Of a stretch of DNA of 64,000 bases, positions 11,260 to 23,312 are shown in pieces (position 1 is the first letter of the stretch; each line of letters starts with the position of its first letter). Source of the stretch: Adenophora triphylla var. japonica (lineage: Eukaryota > Streptophyta > Magnoliopsida > Asterales > Campanulaceae); assembly GCA_022495995.1 (NCBI GenBank), contig JAFEMH010000753.1, positions 539,001 through 603,000 of the forward strand, in the 5' to 3' direction. The position numbers and the translations under genes were made by a program. The notes beneath the pieces were generated by a model. It worked only from the letters and a program-made list of their open reading frames with translations. It made no database searches and was not told the DNA's origin.

Positions 11260-11714
11260 CACAAAATCTGGGGAGAAACGCGTTTCTCCGTCGCTTATGG
11301 AGAAACGGGGCTTGTTATGTCGTGCGACATACCTAGCCACAAAAACTGGATATCACTTCATCAGCTTCTGGATATCCAGAAGCTTTGGAAATGATATCCA
11401 GAAGCTTTGAAAAGGATAGCCAGAAGCTTTGAAAAGGATATCCAGAAACCAAATATTTTTTCTGGATATCCTTTACAAAGCTTCTGGATATCCATTTCAA
11501 ACTTACGGATATCCGAAGCTTTGTAAAGGATATCAGGAAAAATACTTGGTTTCTGGATATCCTTTACAAAGCTTCTGGCTATCCATTTCAAAGCTTCTGG
11601 ATATCCAGAAGCTTTGTAAAGGATATCCAGAAACTGGCTACTTACGTCGCGCGACATAATAAGCCCCGTTTCTCCATACGCGATGGAGAAACGCGTTTCT
11701 CCCCAGACGCACTC
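11260..11714 (+). mobile_element. GGATATCC palindromic foldback-like element, copy 1
   Basis: The 455-bp element is flanked by a perfect 9-bp duplication AAAATTATA (11251-11259, 11715-11723). The left end reads CACAAAATCTGGGGAGAAAC; the complement of the right end reads GAGTGCGTCTGGGGAGAAAC. Just inside each end is the palindrome GGAGAAACGCGTTTCTCC, then TGTCGTGCGACA or CGTCGCGCGACA, then an array of GGATATCCAGAAGCTTTG-like units in both directions. The 9-bp duplication points to Mutator-type transposition. No reading frame has coding character. Confidence 0.88.
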
Positions 11715-11723
11715 AAAATTATA

Positions 11724-12150
11724 TTCTGACCCCTTCAACTTTAGGAAAAGTGTATATATGTATACAATTTTGATCCCTCTAAAGTTTTGAAAAATTGCAA
11801 ATTATATCTAAAATTTGTCTTCTATTAATTTGATTGTTTGGAGACAAATAATGGTTGCCATTAGAGAAGCATTAAGTGAAGTTACGTGCCTTGTGGTGTA
11901 TTAGTGATGCAAACCCCCACCATTGATCTGGTTTAGAAAAGAGGTTACATTCATCCTAAAATCCTCCTACTAATAAACCCTACCATGTTCATTCTTCTCA
12001 ATAATTATAAAATTTCCTTTCCCAATATCATTATTTTCTTGTAACTGGATTTTAAACGGAAAATCTGTGATTGGTACAAAAATAGACGGAGCTTTAAATT
12101 TTGGCTAATTACACCGTACTATCACCAAATTTACTCAAAATTGCAATTTA
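11724..12150. other. non-coding stretch
   Basis: Continues the degenerate ACCCCTTCAACTTTAGG-type repeat seen near 10690, then ordinary AT-rich sequence. Nothing else recognised. Confidence 0.6.
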
Positions 12151-12687
12151 GGCTCAGTTTGTTTACCTAAAATAAAATGTTTTTCGAAAAACGTTTTCCT
12201 CATTTTTCGATATTTGGTAAGCATCGGAAAATGGGGAAAATATTTTCCGAAAAATATTTTCCTCCTTTTTCGACGCAAAATGACTTACGAATTTTTCTCA
12301 GGTAAAACATTTTTCGGAAAATGATAACACCCTCACACACCTAACTTTTCATACACCCCTCACGTTACCCACCCCACACACCACCACCACTCCCACCCCA
12401 CTCACCACCCCCACCCCTGCCCCCACCCCTTCCCTCAACCCCTGCCCCCACCCCACTCCACTCACCACCACCCCTGCCCGGCTGCCCCCCACTCAAATTG
12501 TGTTTTTATCGAAAAATATTTTCATTAAACACATGAAATTTTTTACGAAAAATATTTTTCTTACTAAACAGCCGAAAACATGTTTATCTCATTTTTCGGA
12601 AAACATTTTATAGGAAATTCATTTTTCGGAAAACATTTTACAGGAAATCATTTTACGCAAGTTATTTTACGCGAAACAAACGGAACC
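12151..12687 (+). mobile_element. Tourist-like MITE, long form A
   Basis: Ends GGCTCAGTTTGTTT and AAACAAACGGAACC, with TTA on both sides (12148-12150, 12688-12690). The body has TTTTCGGAAAA repeats and a C-rich, CACCAC-rich centre. 537 bp. Related to the short element at 9348. Confidence 0.85.
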
Positions 12688-12690
12688 TTA

Positions 12691-13633
12691 GGCTACGTTT
12701 GTTTCGCGTAAAACGATTTCCGAAAATTGATTTCTGGTAAAATGTTTTTCAAAAAATGAGATAAACATTGTTTGGGCTGTTTGGTAAGGAAAATGTTTTT
12801 CAAAAAATATTTTCATGTGTTTAATGAAAACAATTTTCGATAAAAACACAATTTGAAATAAGTTAAAAGAGATAGGGCTGGGTAGGGTGATGGAGGTGGG
12901 GTGGTAGGGTAGGAGGTGGGGATTAGTAGGGGTGAGTTGGGTGGGTCTGGGTAGGGTATGGTGGTGGGAGAAATGTAAAGGGTAAAATAATGGTAGACTA
13001 TGGTGGTAATAGGGTAAGGTGTTGGGGTGCGGTAGGTGTGGGGTAGGGTGGATAACCGAGAGTGTGAGGGGTAGGGTGGGTAGCTGAGAGTAGGGGAGTT
13101 GGTTTGGTGTGGGAGTTGTTAAAAAATTAATTAATTTAATTATTAGTAAATAAAAGTTTGATCGTGGGAGGGGGGGTTGGTGGTTGGTGGGTGGGTGGGT
13201 GGGTTGGTGGGTGGGTTGTTAAAAAATAATTTTAATATAAATAAAAAAATTGCTTGGCGGGGCGAGTTGTTAAAATATAATTTTATAATAAATAAAAAAT
13301 ATTTTTTTACCTTTAGGTGGTGGTGGTGGTGAGAGTGGGAGTTGTTAAAAATAAATTAAATTTTTTTTATGAGAAGATGGGGTAGGGTTGTTGATGTGGG
13401 GTGGGTAACGTGGGGGTTTATGGAAAGTTAGGTATGTGTGTATGTGTGGGAGGGTTTTACCATTTTCTGAAAATTGTTTTAATTAGGAATAATTCGTAAG
13501 TCATTTTACTTATAAAAGTGAGGAAAACATTTTTCAAAAAACATTTTCTCCATTTTCCGATAATTACCAAATATCGAAAAATGATGAAAACGTTTTCCGT
13601 AAAAAAATTTCCCCCAAACAAACAAACGGACCC
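12691..13633 (-). mobile_element. Tourist-like MITE, long form B, inverted against A
   Basis: Ends GGCTACGTTTGTTT and AAACAAACGGACCC, flanked by TTA (12688-12690, 13634-13636). It is a reverse-complement relative of A: its centre is G-rich (GGGTAGGGTGG) and the same landmarks appear in opposite order. It shares the TTA between them with A. It also has inner duplications of a GTTGTTAAAAAATAA segment. 943 bp. Confidence 0.83.
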
Positions 13634-13636
13634 TTA

Positions 13637-14504
13637 GATTGTATAATAGCAAAAGTTGTAATTTAATGCACTATATTCAGAAAAAATTGCAATCATACGC
13701 AATTTTAGACGGCTGTTAATATGGATGGACTGTGGTTAATAAAGTTAATGAAATTTGATGAAAATATTAAAGAGTTTTTTTTAAGATTGCATTAACCACC
13801 CTTACGTTCAACAAATTTGCATTTTCCTCTATTTCACTAGTTATATTTATAATAATAATATCATTTCTTAATCAAATATCAAGAAAATCAGTTTTTTCAA
13901 ATAATTTGGAAAAACTAGTTTTAAAAACGTGCTGACATTTTTGTAATTAACTGAAACTTTATAAAAACACACGATAGCATTTTTATAAATAACTGAAACT
14001 TTTTTTAAAAATGATGCGGTGCCATTTTCGTAAATAACCAAAACTTATTAATACCTCTGACATTTTTTATAACTAAAACTGTAACTTTTTATCACTGCTC
14101 ATGACAATTTTTTAGCACCAACATTGTTGTGCTATTTAACTACAACACTTGCACTAGAAAAACTTCAACTGTCACAATTTTACACTAAACATGCCACTGA
14201 AAAACAATATTACTGTTTTTGAAAAAGTCCAGTTGATTACAAAAATACCAACGAGCATTTTAAATAAAGTTACAGTTAATTACAAAAATGCCACCGTTCA
14301 ATTTTAAATCTAATTTTTCCCATGTATTCAAGAAAACTAGTTTTTGACTAACTCACCCACTTTCTCTCTCACTTACCCGCTTCTCTTTCCTCCATTCACC
14401 CTTAAAATTCAATCATATTTTCAATCAAGCAACATTGTATCACAATAATTTCACTCAAAATAGAAAGAAAGCAAAAACAGATTTGGGTTTTGAAAACGGA
14501 ATAA
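13637..14504. other. non-coding stretch with weak internal repeats
   Basis: AT-rich. A loose unit (about GCCATTTTTGTAAATAACTG) recurs around 13930-14060 and 14220-14300. No gene or mobile end recognised. Confidence 0.55.
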
Positions 14505-15015
14505 AAGTGACGGGTTAGGCCCAACAGTCTGACCCTACGTACAAACAGGATCTAAGACTCATCAAGCATAAAAGGCCCATTAAAGCATCGATGAGGCATG
14601 TGTTATCCTCCAATTGGATCAGTCAACTAAGCTTATTATTCGACCTTCCTTGGTCCCGATCAAACTTTGTTCGACACACATCTACTCCTCGTTCAATCTC
14701 TGTCTAGCTAATACATGAATTCAGGTCGACCTCGATTAATCAGGCGATCTCGATCAAACCCAACGTGCGTTAACCCACGTCGTAATACGTAACTGCTTCC
14801 TATATTCTCGAATACGGTTACGCCTACAAACCCTCCATGATTTACGATATTCATCAACATCCAATGACAACATTATAAATACCAATCCTTACACAACATA
14901 AAAAGGTAACGTCACTTTGGCTATATGAGATTTACGTTGTTTCAATACAGTTTCAAAAAACTCACACTTTATCTCATCATCACGTCGGAGGGTCTTAGCT
15001 GGAGACCATATGGGC
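14505..15015 (+). repeat. LTR-like repeat, left copy
   Basis: From about 14535 this matches 26018-26505 with many substitutions: CATAAAAGGCCCATTAAAGC, CGACCTTCCTTGGTCCCGA, CAGGTCGACCTCGATTAATC, TATAAATACCAATCCTTACA and CACGTCGGAGGGT. TATAAATA and the position of the pair around a 1.4-kb centre suggest LTRs of an old retroelement. I could not fix TG..CA ends or a primer site, so the class is inferred. Confidence 0.55.
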
Positions 15016-16454
15016 TAGATCCCCCTTCGTGTCATCTTGGCCTTCAAGATCGAGCTCCAGATCCACGAAGTCGGCCCTCCGGCTCCACTCTCCCCTCCGA
15101 CCTGGGAGCCTCTACTTGTGCCTCTTGCTAGATTACTTGGACGGGTTCAGTATCGTCAATCGAAACCATCCCCACTCCTTCTTTTGGGAGCAAGTTGTTC
15201 CTCGCATTGGCCTAACTTTCCCTGCTTGCTCGAGCATTCTCACAGCCATGACTCTTGCAACTTCTCTGGCGATCTCTTAAATCAACGATGCGATCCATCT
15301 GTGATTTTTGAGCTGGGGTAAGAACTGCACGTGCCAAAAGAAAGAGGGTCAATATAAAGAGGACGAGCAAAAACTTGAGAAAATGGAAAACAGTAGAGGG
15401 AAAGTACTTAATCTCCATAGTGAAACAAATTTTTGCAGTGACCCGGAGTTCTTTTACAGAAGTGGCACTGGGTCTCAAACCTCTCCCTCTTGTGGGTAAC
15501 CCAGTCCGAATACCTAAGGCTTCTTATTATTGGAACCAAAGGAGCTACCCCCTCCATCACCTCTCATAATCATTCTAGCTTGGACATAATAGTCCTTGCT
15601 CAACTCCAGGGTTTCCCAATTAACTGGGCTCCTGCGAGCAATAGCTGTCAGCCTATGAGTCAGCACATCCTTCTGCCGACCTGGGGCATAGATCCACGTA
15701 CTCCCTTTCATTTTGACCAGCGACCACCATGGAGCAATGAGTTTGTTTAAGAGACGGAAGCGGATAACCCGTGGGTCGTCAACAGCCAGATCCCCCATAC
15801 TCTCTCCCATGGGAAACCTGATCTCACCAAAAAAATAAGCATCATTGTTTTAATATGGCGACACACTCCTCTAAGTTTAACTCTCTCCATGGTCTATGTA
15901 ACCTTTTATAAATCCTAATATTTACACACTTATATCCATACCTAGCCCCCATCTCAAAGCTCAAAATTCTAGCCATGTCGAAAATAAGAAAGCAGAGAAA
16001 AGCTATCTAAACCTAAAGAATGAAATCGAGGAACATCTGATGTTTTCAAAGAGGGGAAAAAGAATTGTATCACCAGAAAAGAGCTTTCTAATGCCGGAGA
16101 TAATTTTCTTGCCTTTGCTCTCGATGGATTCTTAAGAATTTGAAGATGGTAAAGTTTGGAAGGGATTAATCTTCTCCTTTTATACCTCTCTTTTCCTTAC
16201 CTGAATTGGAAATGTTTGGATAACGGTTGGATTATTGCCAAATCATGGGCCTGATTAAATGCCCATGTTAGTTCCCAAGGCGAATGTCCAATCGACAAAA
16301 TTCGTACCATTAAACGCGAATATTACGGCGTATTGAATGCATCTCATCCAACCGCCAAAAGTCAAATATTGAGAGGCGACCTACATCTTACATCGAGCTA
16401 TAAACGCCGCGTCCGATCTGCATCAAATATTTATCATAATGTTGAGAGGCTGGC
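15016..16454. other. region between the LTR-like copies; no identifiable gene
   Basis: Moderately GC-rich. Minus-strand frames at 15514-15810 and 15212-15478 remain open for about 90 codons each and may be remnants of one retroelement ORF (residues such as WWSLVKMKGSTWIYAPGRQK). I recognise no family in them, and stops and frame changes separate them. I do not call a gene. Confidence 0.45.
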
Positions 16455-16704
16455 CCTACTGTGATGTACCCGATTTTTTGGCGCCCGACAAAACTTTTTG
16501 GGAAAGTTTGAAAAGATTTTTGGATTGGATTAATCTTTATCGGACTTTGAAAAATAAACGGAGTCGCCACACCATTTTAGTTTAGGGCCAAAACTTTGAA
16601 AAATCCTGAAAGTAGAGAAACGAGTCCGGAGGTCACGTTACACTCCGGGAAGAATGTTTGGCATTCACCCAGAATGTCTCGTATCACTACTAGAAACAGG
16701 GCAT

Positions 16705-16860
16705 TTACCGATGGACTTTTACCGACGGACACCGTCCGTCGGTAATACCGACGGAAAACAGACGGTTACCGACGGAAATTAATTTTATTTTACCGGGATT
16801 TTTTTTTTAAATTTCGTTTTGTCCGTCGGTAATTGAAAAACTTCCGTCGGTAAATACGCC
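16705..16860. repeat. CACTA 5' subterminal repeats
   Basis: Several direct and inverted copies of TTACCGACGGA, next to the left terminal repeat. In CACTA elements such repeats bind the TnpA-like protein. Confidence 0.85.
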
Positions 16861-16929
16861 CTATATATAATGAAAAAATTCCCATTTTTAATTACGCCTT
16901 CATTTTATTACGCTTCTTCTCTCTCAGTC

Positions 16930-17330
16930 ATTCGCGAACGCGAACCCTAATGCGTCGTTCGCCGTTGTCGTCGCCGTCTTCGGTAAGCATCTTTCTTTCT
17001 CTCAATCGCTTCCTCTCTCACTCGATTTCTCTCTCTCACTTTCTCTCTCTCTCATCAGTAATTCGCGAACAAACGCCGTCGCCGCCGTGGAAGCCATTCG
17101 CCGTCGCCGTCTCTGTTGCCGGTAAGCTCTCTTTCTCTCTCTCAATCCCTTTCCCTCTCTCACTCGATTTCTCTCTCTCACTCGCTTTCTCTCTCTCTCT
17201 CGCAGTCGCCCTCTGAACAACGCCGTTGCCGCCGAGCCAGCCGTTCGCTGTCGCCGTCTCCGTCGCCGGTAAGCTCTCTTTCTCTCTCTCTTTCTCTCTC
17301 TCTCACTGGATTTCTCTCTCTCAAGTATTG
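16930..17330 (+). repeat. three tandem copies of a leader exon with splice-donor-like end
   Basis: A GC-rich segment (CATTCGCGAACG, GCCGTCGCCGTC), ending in CGGTAAGCNTC and followed by a (CTCTCT)n tract, occurs at about 16930, 17055 and 17205. Each copy looks like a short untranslated exon with a GGTAAG donor and a pyrimidine-rich intron start. Short open frames here are artefacts of the repeat. Confidence 0.7.
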
Positions 17331-18219
17331 ATTACGAAAGTATGCCTAATTTTGAAACAAATGGATTAGGGTGTGTAATCAAATTAACGAGGTCGAATAA
17401 CTGTGTATTAATTTGATAGGCAAAAAACACTACTTGATTGGTGATGTTTTAATTGGTTTGAGGGTTGCTATATTTCCTTTGACTGTTTTAATGCTTTAAG
17501 GATTTTGAATATGGAGTGGAAATTAAATATGATTAACTAAGGTGACTTTAAGGAATCTGTTATGGGGTACTTTGAGTGGATGGTTTTTGATTTGGATATT
17601 AGCAAAATATTTTTTCATTTCCAGACATAAGGCTGAAATTCGATTTGGTTTGATTTTTTGATAAAAACTTGGTTCATTCCTTCTTATTTGGTTTGATTTT
17701 TTGATAAAAACTTTCTATTTATGAATCCCTGGTTTAATAAGGTTAGTTTGCGAAATTGTTGAGTTCTGGATCTTGTTTGTTTACTAGTAGATCGTATCAG
17801 TGTTGCAATTTCTTACTCACCTCTGCTAAGTTGATTTGCTTAGATCTAGTTAACACAGGGAAGTAGATTGTTTGTTATTGTATGCCTAATTGTTGTTGTA
17901 AATCACTCTATTTGAGGAATTGTTGCAATTTTGTAAGTTAGTGTTACTTCAGTGTTGTTTTTCAGCTTCTGCTTTGACTGGTTAATTAAGTTTTGAAACG
18001 GGATGCTCTATGACATTCTAGAAAGAGAAAGTAAAAAGATGAGTGGAAGGAAGGGAGTAAGATGAAGATTCATAGCATTTTTTAGATGAATAATAAGTCA
18101 TATAAATCCAATGAATTGATTCTTGCGAACATTTTATTTTTGGTTGAAGTTAAGATCCATAGCATTTTTTAGGAAGAAAACTCTTAGTGGCACTGCTTAT
18201 AGGGTATTGTGGTTGGTGG
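17331..18219. other. CACTA leader or intron sequence
   Basis: AT-rich, no gene. TTGGTTTGATTTTTTGATAAAAAC is duplicated around 17645-17710. Probably a 5' intron of the transposase gene. Confidence 0.5.
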
Positions 18220-18570
18220 TTAACATCTTAAAATATAAATAAGATGAGAGCCTTTTTCACCCACAGCTATCAAAATTCGTCTTCTTTGATCAAGAAAGAC
18301 AGAGCAAACAAGTTCATTATCGTTTGAGCAAAGGATTTTCTGTTTAATAAGAATTTTTTCAGTTTCACTGTCCTCTTTCTCTCTAAGGATCTCAAACATC
18401 ACTTGAGATCCTTAGAGAGGAGAACGATGGCTGAAAAAATTCTTATTAAAGCAGAAAATCACTTTGCTCAACGGCATGAACTTGTTTGCTCTGTCTTTCT
18501 TGGTCTAAGATGAGATTGGGTTTTGATAGTTGTGGATGAGAACGACTCTTATCTTGTTTATAAATGTTAA
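18220..18570. repeat. long imperfect hairpin inside the CACTA element
   Basis: TTAACATCTTAAAATATAAA... at 18220 pairs with ...TTTATAAATGTTAA ending at 18570. The arms meet near 18402-18410 (GGATCTCAAACATCACTTG / GAGATCC). Each arm is about 170 bp; the pairing is extensive but imperfect, for example AAGACAGAGCAAACAAGTTC against GAACTTGTTTGCTCTGTCTT. If transcribed it would make a long double-stranded RNA. Confidence 0.8.
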
Positions 18571-19400
18571 TTTAATTCATCATTGTAAAATTTCAAATTT
18601 TACAATAAAGAATTAATATTTCAAATTATTCACAATATTAATAATTTAAAAAATATGATAGATGTGTGTGTTAATTCATTATTGTAAAATTATGCATTTT
18701 ACGGTAATGAATAAAAAATAATGTTACGACGTGACGTTGTGACGGTTGAAACACAAAAGCTTAGAAACCCATTTAAGAATCTTTAACTTATCATGTTGAG
18801 GTCAACATGTAGTCATCGATTCTTAAATTGTCCGTGTGGACAGTCTTGAAATGCACGATTATATGTTTTGTAAATATCATCATTGTCTATTAAAATTGCT
18901 TGAATAGTCGATAGTTAAGATATTTCAGTTGCATTAATCCTATTGTTCTCTGAGTGTATACTAGACATATATGGTTGATTACACACTGTCGATTCTAATC
19001 GATAGTGTTTGATTGACCTAGTCTACGTCGTGCACTTGGAGACCATGGGGTTATGCTGCCGAAATTTCTTGATTTTCGATTATAAAGCAAGTAGACAAGG
19101 TGATATTTGCAATTCATACGTGTATTTCGGGATGGGATAGAAGCCAACCCAATTCTAAACCTAATGGACATGAATTGTCCTTTCATCATAGGGAATGATA
19201 TACTTTACAACAAAGAATTAAATATTATTATTTAAAATTATTCAAAATATTAATAATTAAAAAAATGTGATAGATGTGTGCGATAGAAGCCAACCCCAAT
19301 TCTAAACCTAAAGAAACATGTCTTGTTGCTTTTAAATTTGTAATCCAAATTTAGGGAATTGTAATGCGTTAATTACATCTAAGCATTAATACATTATGAA
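18571..19400. other. CACTA non-coding with a local duplication
   Basis: Segments around 18600-18670 and 19205-19275 match (AATATTAATAATTAAAAAAA, GATAGATGTGTG), as do 19139-19165 and 19285-19312 (GATAGAAGCCAACCC). Probably intron or leader upstream of the transposase start. Confidence 0.6.
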
Positions 19401-22400
19401 ATGCAGGAGTTAATTATGTCTGGAGAAGATCGTAGTTGGATGGATAATCGTAGTAATCCCGGTAGAAGGGGTGTCAGACCTCAATTCTTAGAAGGTTTAG
19501 AACATTTCGTGGAGTTTGCTAGAGCGCATCCCCAGTGCATGCGTGGTGATAAGATTAGGTGTCCTTGTAAAAAGTGTAAGAATAGAAAATATCTGAGTGT
19601 TGGATGGGTAAAGAAACATGTTTTAGAGGCAGGGTTTGTTGATGGTTACAAGGTATGGGTAGCGCACGGGGAGCGTTATGTGGTTGAAACAAGTGTTCGC
19701 AATCATCCTACTGTATCAAGTGGTCCGCCAAGGGAACCTGAACATTTGATTGATGAAGAGGAGCCGTCTGTCGGTTTGGATGATATGGTTCGAAATGCGG
19801 CTGGCCCAGAGTTTGATTGGAACCCTAATCCAACAGAGGCACCAAATCCCGTTGCAAAGAAGTTTATGGATTTAATGGACTCTGCAAATGAGAAAATTCA
19901 TCCTGGTGCAAAGGCTACAGTGTTAGAGCAAGTGACTGAGCTTCTAACTATCAAGGCTGATACAAATATGAGCCAACATACTTACGATCGTATAATGTCA
20001 TGGGAACAACGGATGCTACCCGAAGAAAATAATATGGTTCACAATTTTTATGAGACGAAAAAGTTGGTGGGCCAGATCGGTCTTGGGTATGTTAAAATTG
20101 ATGCTTGCAAGAATCAGTGCATGCTTTTTTATAAAGAAAATGAGGGCCTCGATTCATGTTCAATATGTGGACTTAGTAGGTATAAGCCACAATGCCGTGG
20201 TAGTGCCAAGCACAAGAAAAACGTGCCTCGGGCGCGATTCACGTTATATGCCGCTAATTCCCGAGGTTGCAACGAATTTACGCATTGAAAGAAAGCTCGA
20301 AGCCATGCGTTGGCACAAAGAGTGTCCTCGTGAAGAGGGTGTGATGACTCATCCTTCGACGGTGAAGCATGGAAACATTTTGAAGCCACTTACCACTGAT
20401 TTTCTTTGCGGATCCTAGAAACATAAGGCTGGGGATATGTACGAGATGGGTTTTCTCCATTTGGACCAGGGCAAAATCTTATTCATGTTGGCCTGTTATA
20501 GTCACAGTGTATAATCTTCCCCGTGGTTATGTATGGCTGATCCTTATATGTATTTGAGTTTGTTCATTCCCAGGCCTTCGAATCCAGGCAAAAACATTGA
20601 TGTGTATCTTCGACCTCGATGGATGAACTCAAGCAGTTTGTGGAATGATGGTGTCCAGATATGGGATGCTTTCAAGTTGCAAAATTTTAACATGAGGGCT
20701 GCAGGTGATGTGGACAATTAATGACTTTCACTGCTTATGGTATGATGTCGGGATGGAGCACACATGGGAGATTGGCCTGTCCGTATTGTATGGAAAATAC
20801 GGATGCATTCACACTTGGCATTACAAGAAGCGTGTTGGTTTGATTGCCACAAACGGTTTCTTTCTAGTGACCATCCATTTCGTAAACGAGAGGAATGCTT
20901 TCACCAAAAATAGAGTTGAGAATCGGGGCCCCCTCCTCGTGCGAGTGGCGAGGATATTTTTGAGCAGTGTACGAGGTGTCGATGTCGGGTGGGGAAAGAT
21001 GTTTTCAAAGGATAGACCAGACGGATTTGGTAAAGACCATAATTGGATTAAAAAGAGTATATTTTGGGAGTTACCTTATTGGAAGACGAACTTGATAAGA
21101 CATAACCTTGATGTCATGCATATTGAAAAAAATGTGTTTGACAATATTTTCAATACAGTGATGGGTTTTAAGGCCTCAACGAAGGACACAGACAAGGGTC
21201 GGCTAGATCTTGAAGCGATTTGCAATCGTAAAGATCTCAACATTACTAAAGTTAATGGAAAAGATTTCAAACCAGCTGCTCCCTTTGTTACGTCGGGAGA
21301 GGATAAGCAACGTGTTACTGCGGTGGTTGAAAGATTTGAAACTTCAGATGGGTATGCATCTAATATTGGCAACTGTGTGAATGTAGAAGAATGGACGATA
21401 TATGGGTTGAAAAGTCATGATTGTCACGTATTATTGGATAGGTTGCTACCCATTGCATTTAGAGACATTCTCCCTAATGAAATATGGGTTGCCCTAACAG
21501 AATTGAGTGAATTCTTCAGAGTATTGACTTCCAGCACTCTTCGTGTTGAGGATATGAAAAGACTCGAAGAGAACATTGTGGTGACAATATGCAAGCTTGA
21601 AAAGATATTTCCGCCATCTTTCTTTGATTCAATGGAGCATTTACCAATTCACCTAGCTTATGAAGCTAGAGTTGGAGGACTGTTCGGTATAGATGGATGT
21701 ATCCATTTGAGCGATTTTGGGGAGTTTGAAAAAAAAATGAGCAATAGAGCAAAAGTTGAGGCATCTATGTCTGAATCAGTGATTGTCGATGAAATTGTGT
21801 CGTTTGTTTCAACATATTTTCACCCAGACATTGAGACAAGGTTAAATAAAGTGGGACGCAATTATGATGGGGGAGTCACTGATCCTGATGGAAAAATATT
21901 AGTTTTTTCTTCTCCTGGTCGATTCCTTGGCAATAGAAAGTGCACGCGCATGTTAAGCAGAAAAGAATTAGAAGCGGCTAAACTCTATATTCTCCTTAAG
22001 CGTGTCTTTGAGGTCGAGGACTACTTGAAGTAAGCATTCTTCATTTGTTATTAAGTAATGTTAATCCTAATAACTTTAATACGAACTAAGCAACTTTATG
22101 TTCTCCTTGAATGCAGTATGTTCGAAGAACAGGCTGGAGACATTGCGCCTGAATTGATTTCAATAAGGACGGACGAATTTTCCTCCTGGTTTAATAATTA
22201 TGTAAATGCCAATTCATTAATTCAATGTTTTTAATAGAATTTGAAGTATGAGTTTTTTACTATCTATGTGTTTTTATTTAGATTTTGAACAACCGTGGAG
22301 ATGCAAAAGCTGCGAGATTACAAGCATTAGCACACGATCCGTCCTTAAGAGTGAATGTATATAAGGGATATTTTGTCAATGGCTACGTATTCCACACCGA

Positions 22401-23061
22401 AGAATATGGCCAAACGAAATCAACTTGAAATAGCGGGGTCAATCTCAAGGGAAATCTCGATTATTATGGCGTATTGAAAGAAGTTATTGAATTGGAGTAC
22501 TTGCTTGGAAATTCTGTAGTTCTTTTCAATTGTGAGTGGCGGGACGCTGAGCGAGGCATTACAAAACATGGCACTTTTGATCTCGTTGACTTAAAGCATT
22601 CTTCTAGGCATAATGGTGATGATGTGTTCATTCTTGCATCTCAAGCACAACAGGTGTATATGACCCCCTACCCCCGTCGAAGAAGAGAGTCTAGCGGATG
22701 GTGGGCCGTATGGAAAACCAAAGCAAGAAGCACTTTTGATATACCATTGCGTGCAAAAACGTCTACTTCAAATATTGATTCATCATTAAATGATTGTTAT
22801 CAGGAAGAGGAAATGCCTATACCTCCGATTATTTCCTTGAATGATAATGTCGAGGATGAAGCATTAATGGCCGAAAACACCCGTCCACTAGGGGAGGAAG
22901 TCACTTTCAATGAAATCGATGATGACAATGTGGAGGATGAGGAAGGAGAAGGGTATATATCTGGGTCCGATGATGAAGATGGGGAAGAAGACGACGACGA
23001 GGAAACTAGTGAAGAAGAAATTGAATTTTGTAGTGATAGTGATCAAGATTGTAGTGAATGA
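19401..23061 (+). pseudogene. CACTA transposase (TNP2 type), frameshifted
   Basis: This protein would bind and cut the element ends. The start region (MSGEDRSWM) opens a Transpos_assoc domain with CPCKKCKNRKYLS. The TNP2 core begins near 19870 (KFMDLMDSANEKIHPGAKAT, MLFYKENEGLDSCSICG). The homology changes frame at about 20260, breaks at the stop near 20418, resumes at 20533 (PSNPGKNIDVYLRP, LWNDGVQIWDAF) and shifts again near 20700. The frame 20705-22033 has the hallmark LDVMHIEKNVFDNIFNTVM and a DUF4218 region (LPNEIWVALTELSEFFR, LPIHLAYEARVGG). After introns (donors near 22030 and 22200), 22474-23061 gives DUF4216 (FNCEWRDAERGITKHGTFDL) and an acidic tail. Several frameshifts and stops make it inactive, although domain order is intact. 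Confidence 0.9.
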
Positions 23062-23312
23062 ATCAGTTTAGTTTTAATTCAGATAATGTTTTGTATATAA
23101 TGTTTACATTTTATATCACTTATCACTGTAATATTATATCTATCTCATGATTTTCAATTTTACTTGGTTACTCTTTACATGCTTTGTAATATTACATCTA
23201 TCTCATGATTTGGACAATAAATGCTTCCTACTATTTAAATGCTTCCTACTATTTAAATTTTATTCTACTTGATAATATTTTCTGTCTACATATATAATAT
23301 ACTAGTTTAGAT

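Noticed and set aside
11361..11738. Frames of about 125 codons over palindromic element copy 1, and similar frames at 53446-54597
   Set aside because: Opposite strands both stay open because the array is palindromic; the translation is a repeat of SGYPEAL-like units.
15212..15810. Two minus-strand frames between the LTR-like repeats as a gene
   Set aside because: No recognised domain, frames disrupted, composition shared with many frames on the other strand.
17002..17331. Ser/Leu- and Arg/Glu-rich frames
   Set aside because: They translate the CT microsatellites of the triplicated leader.
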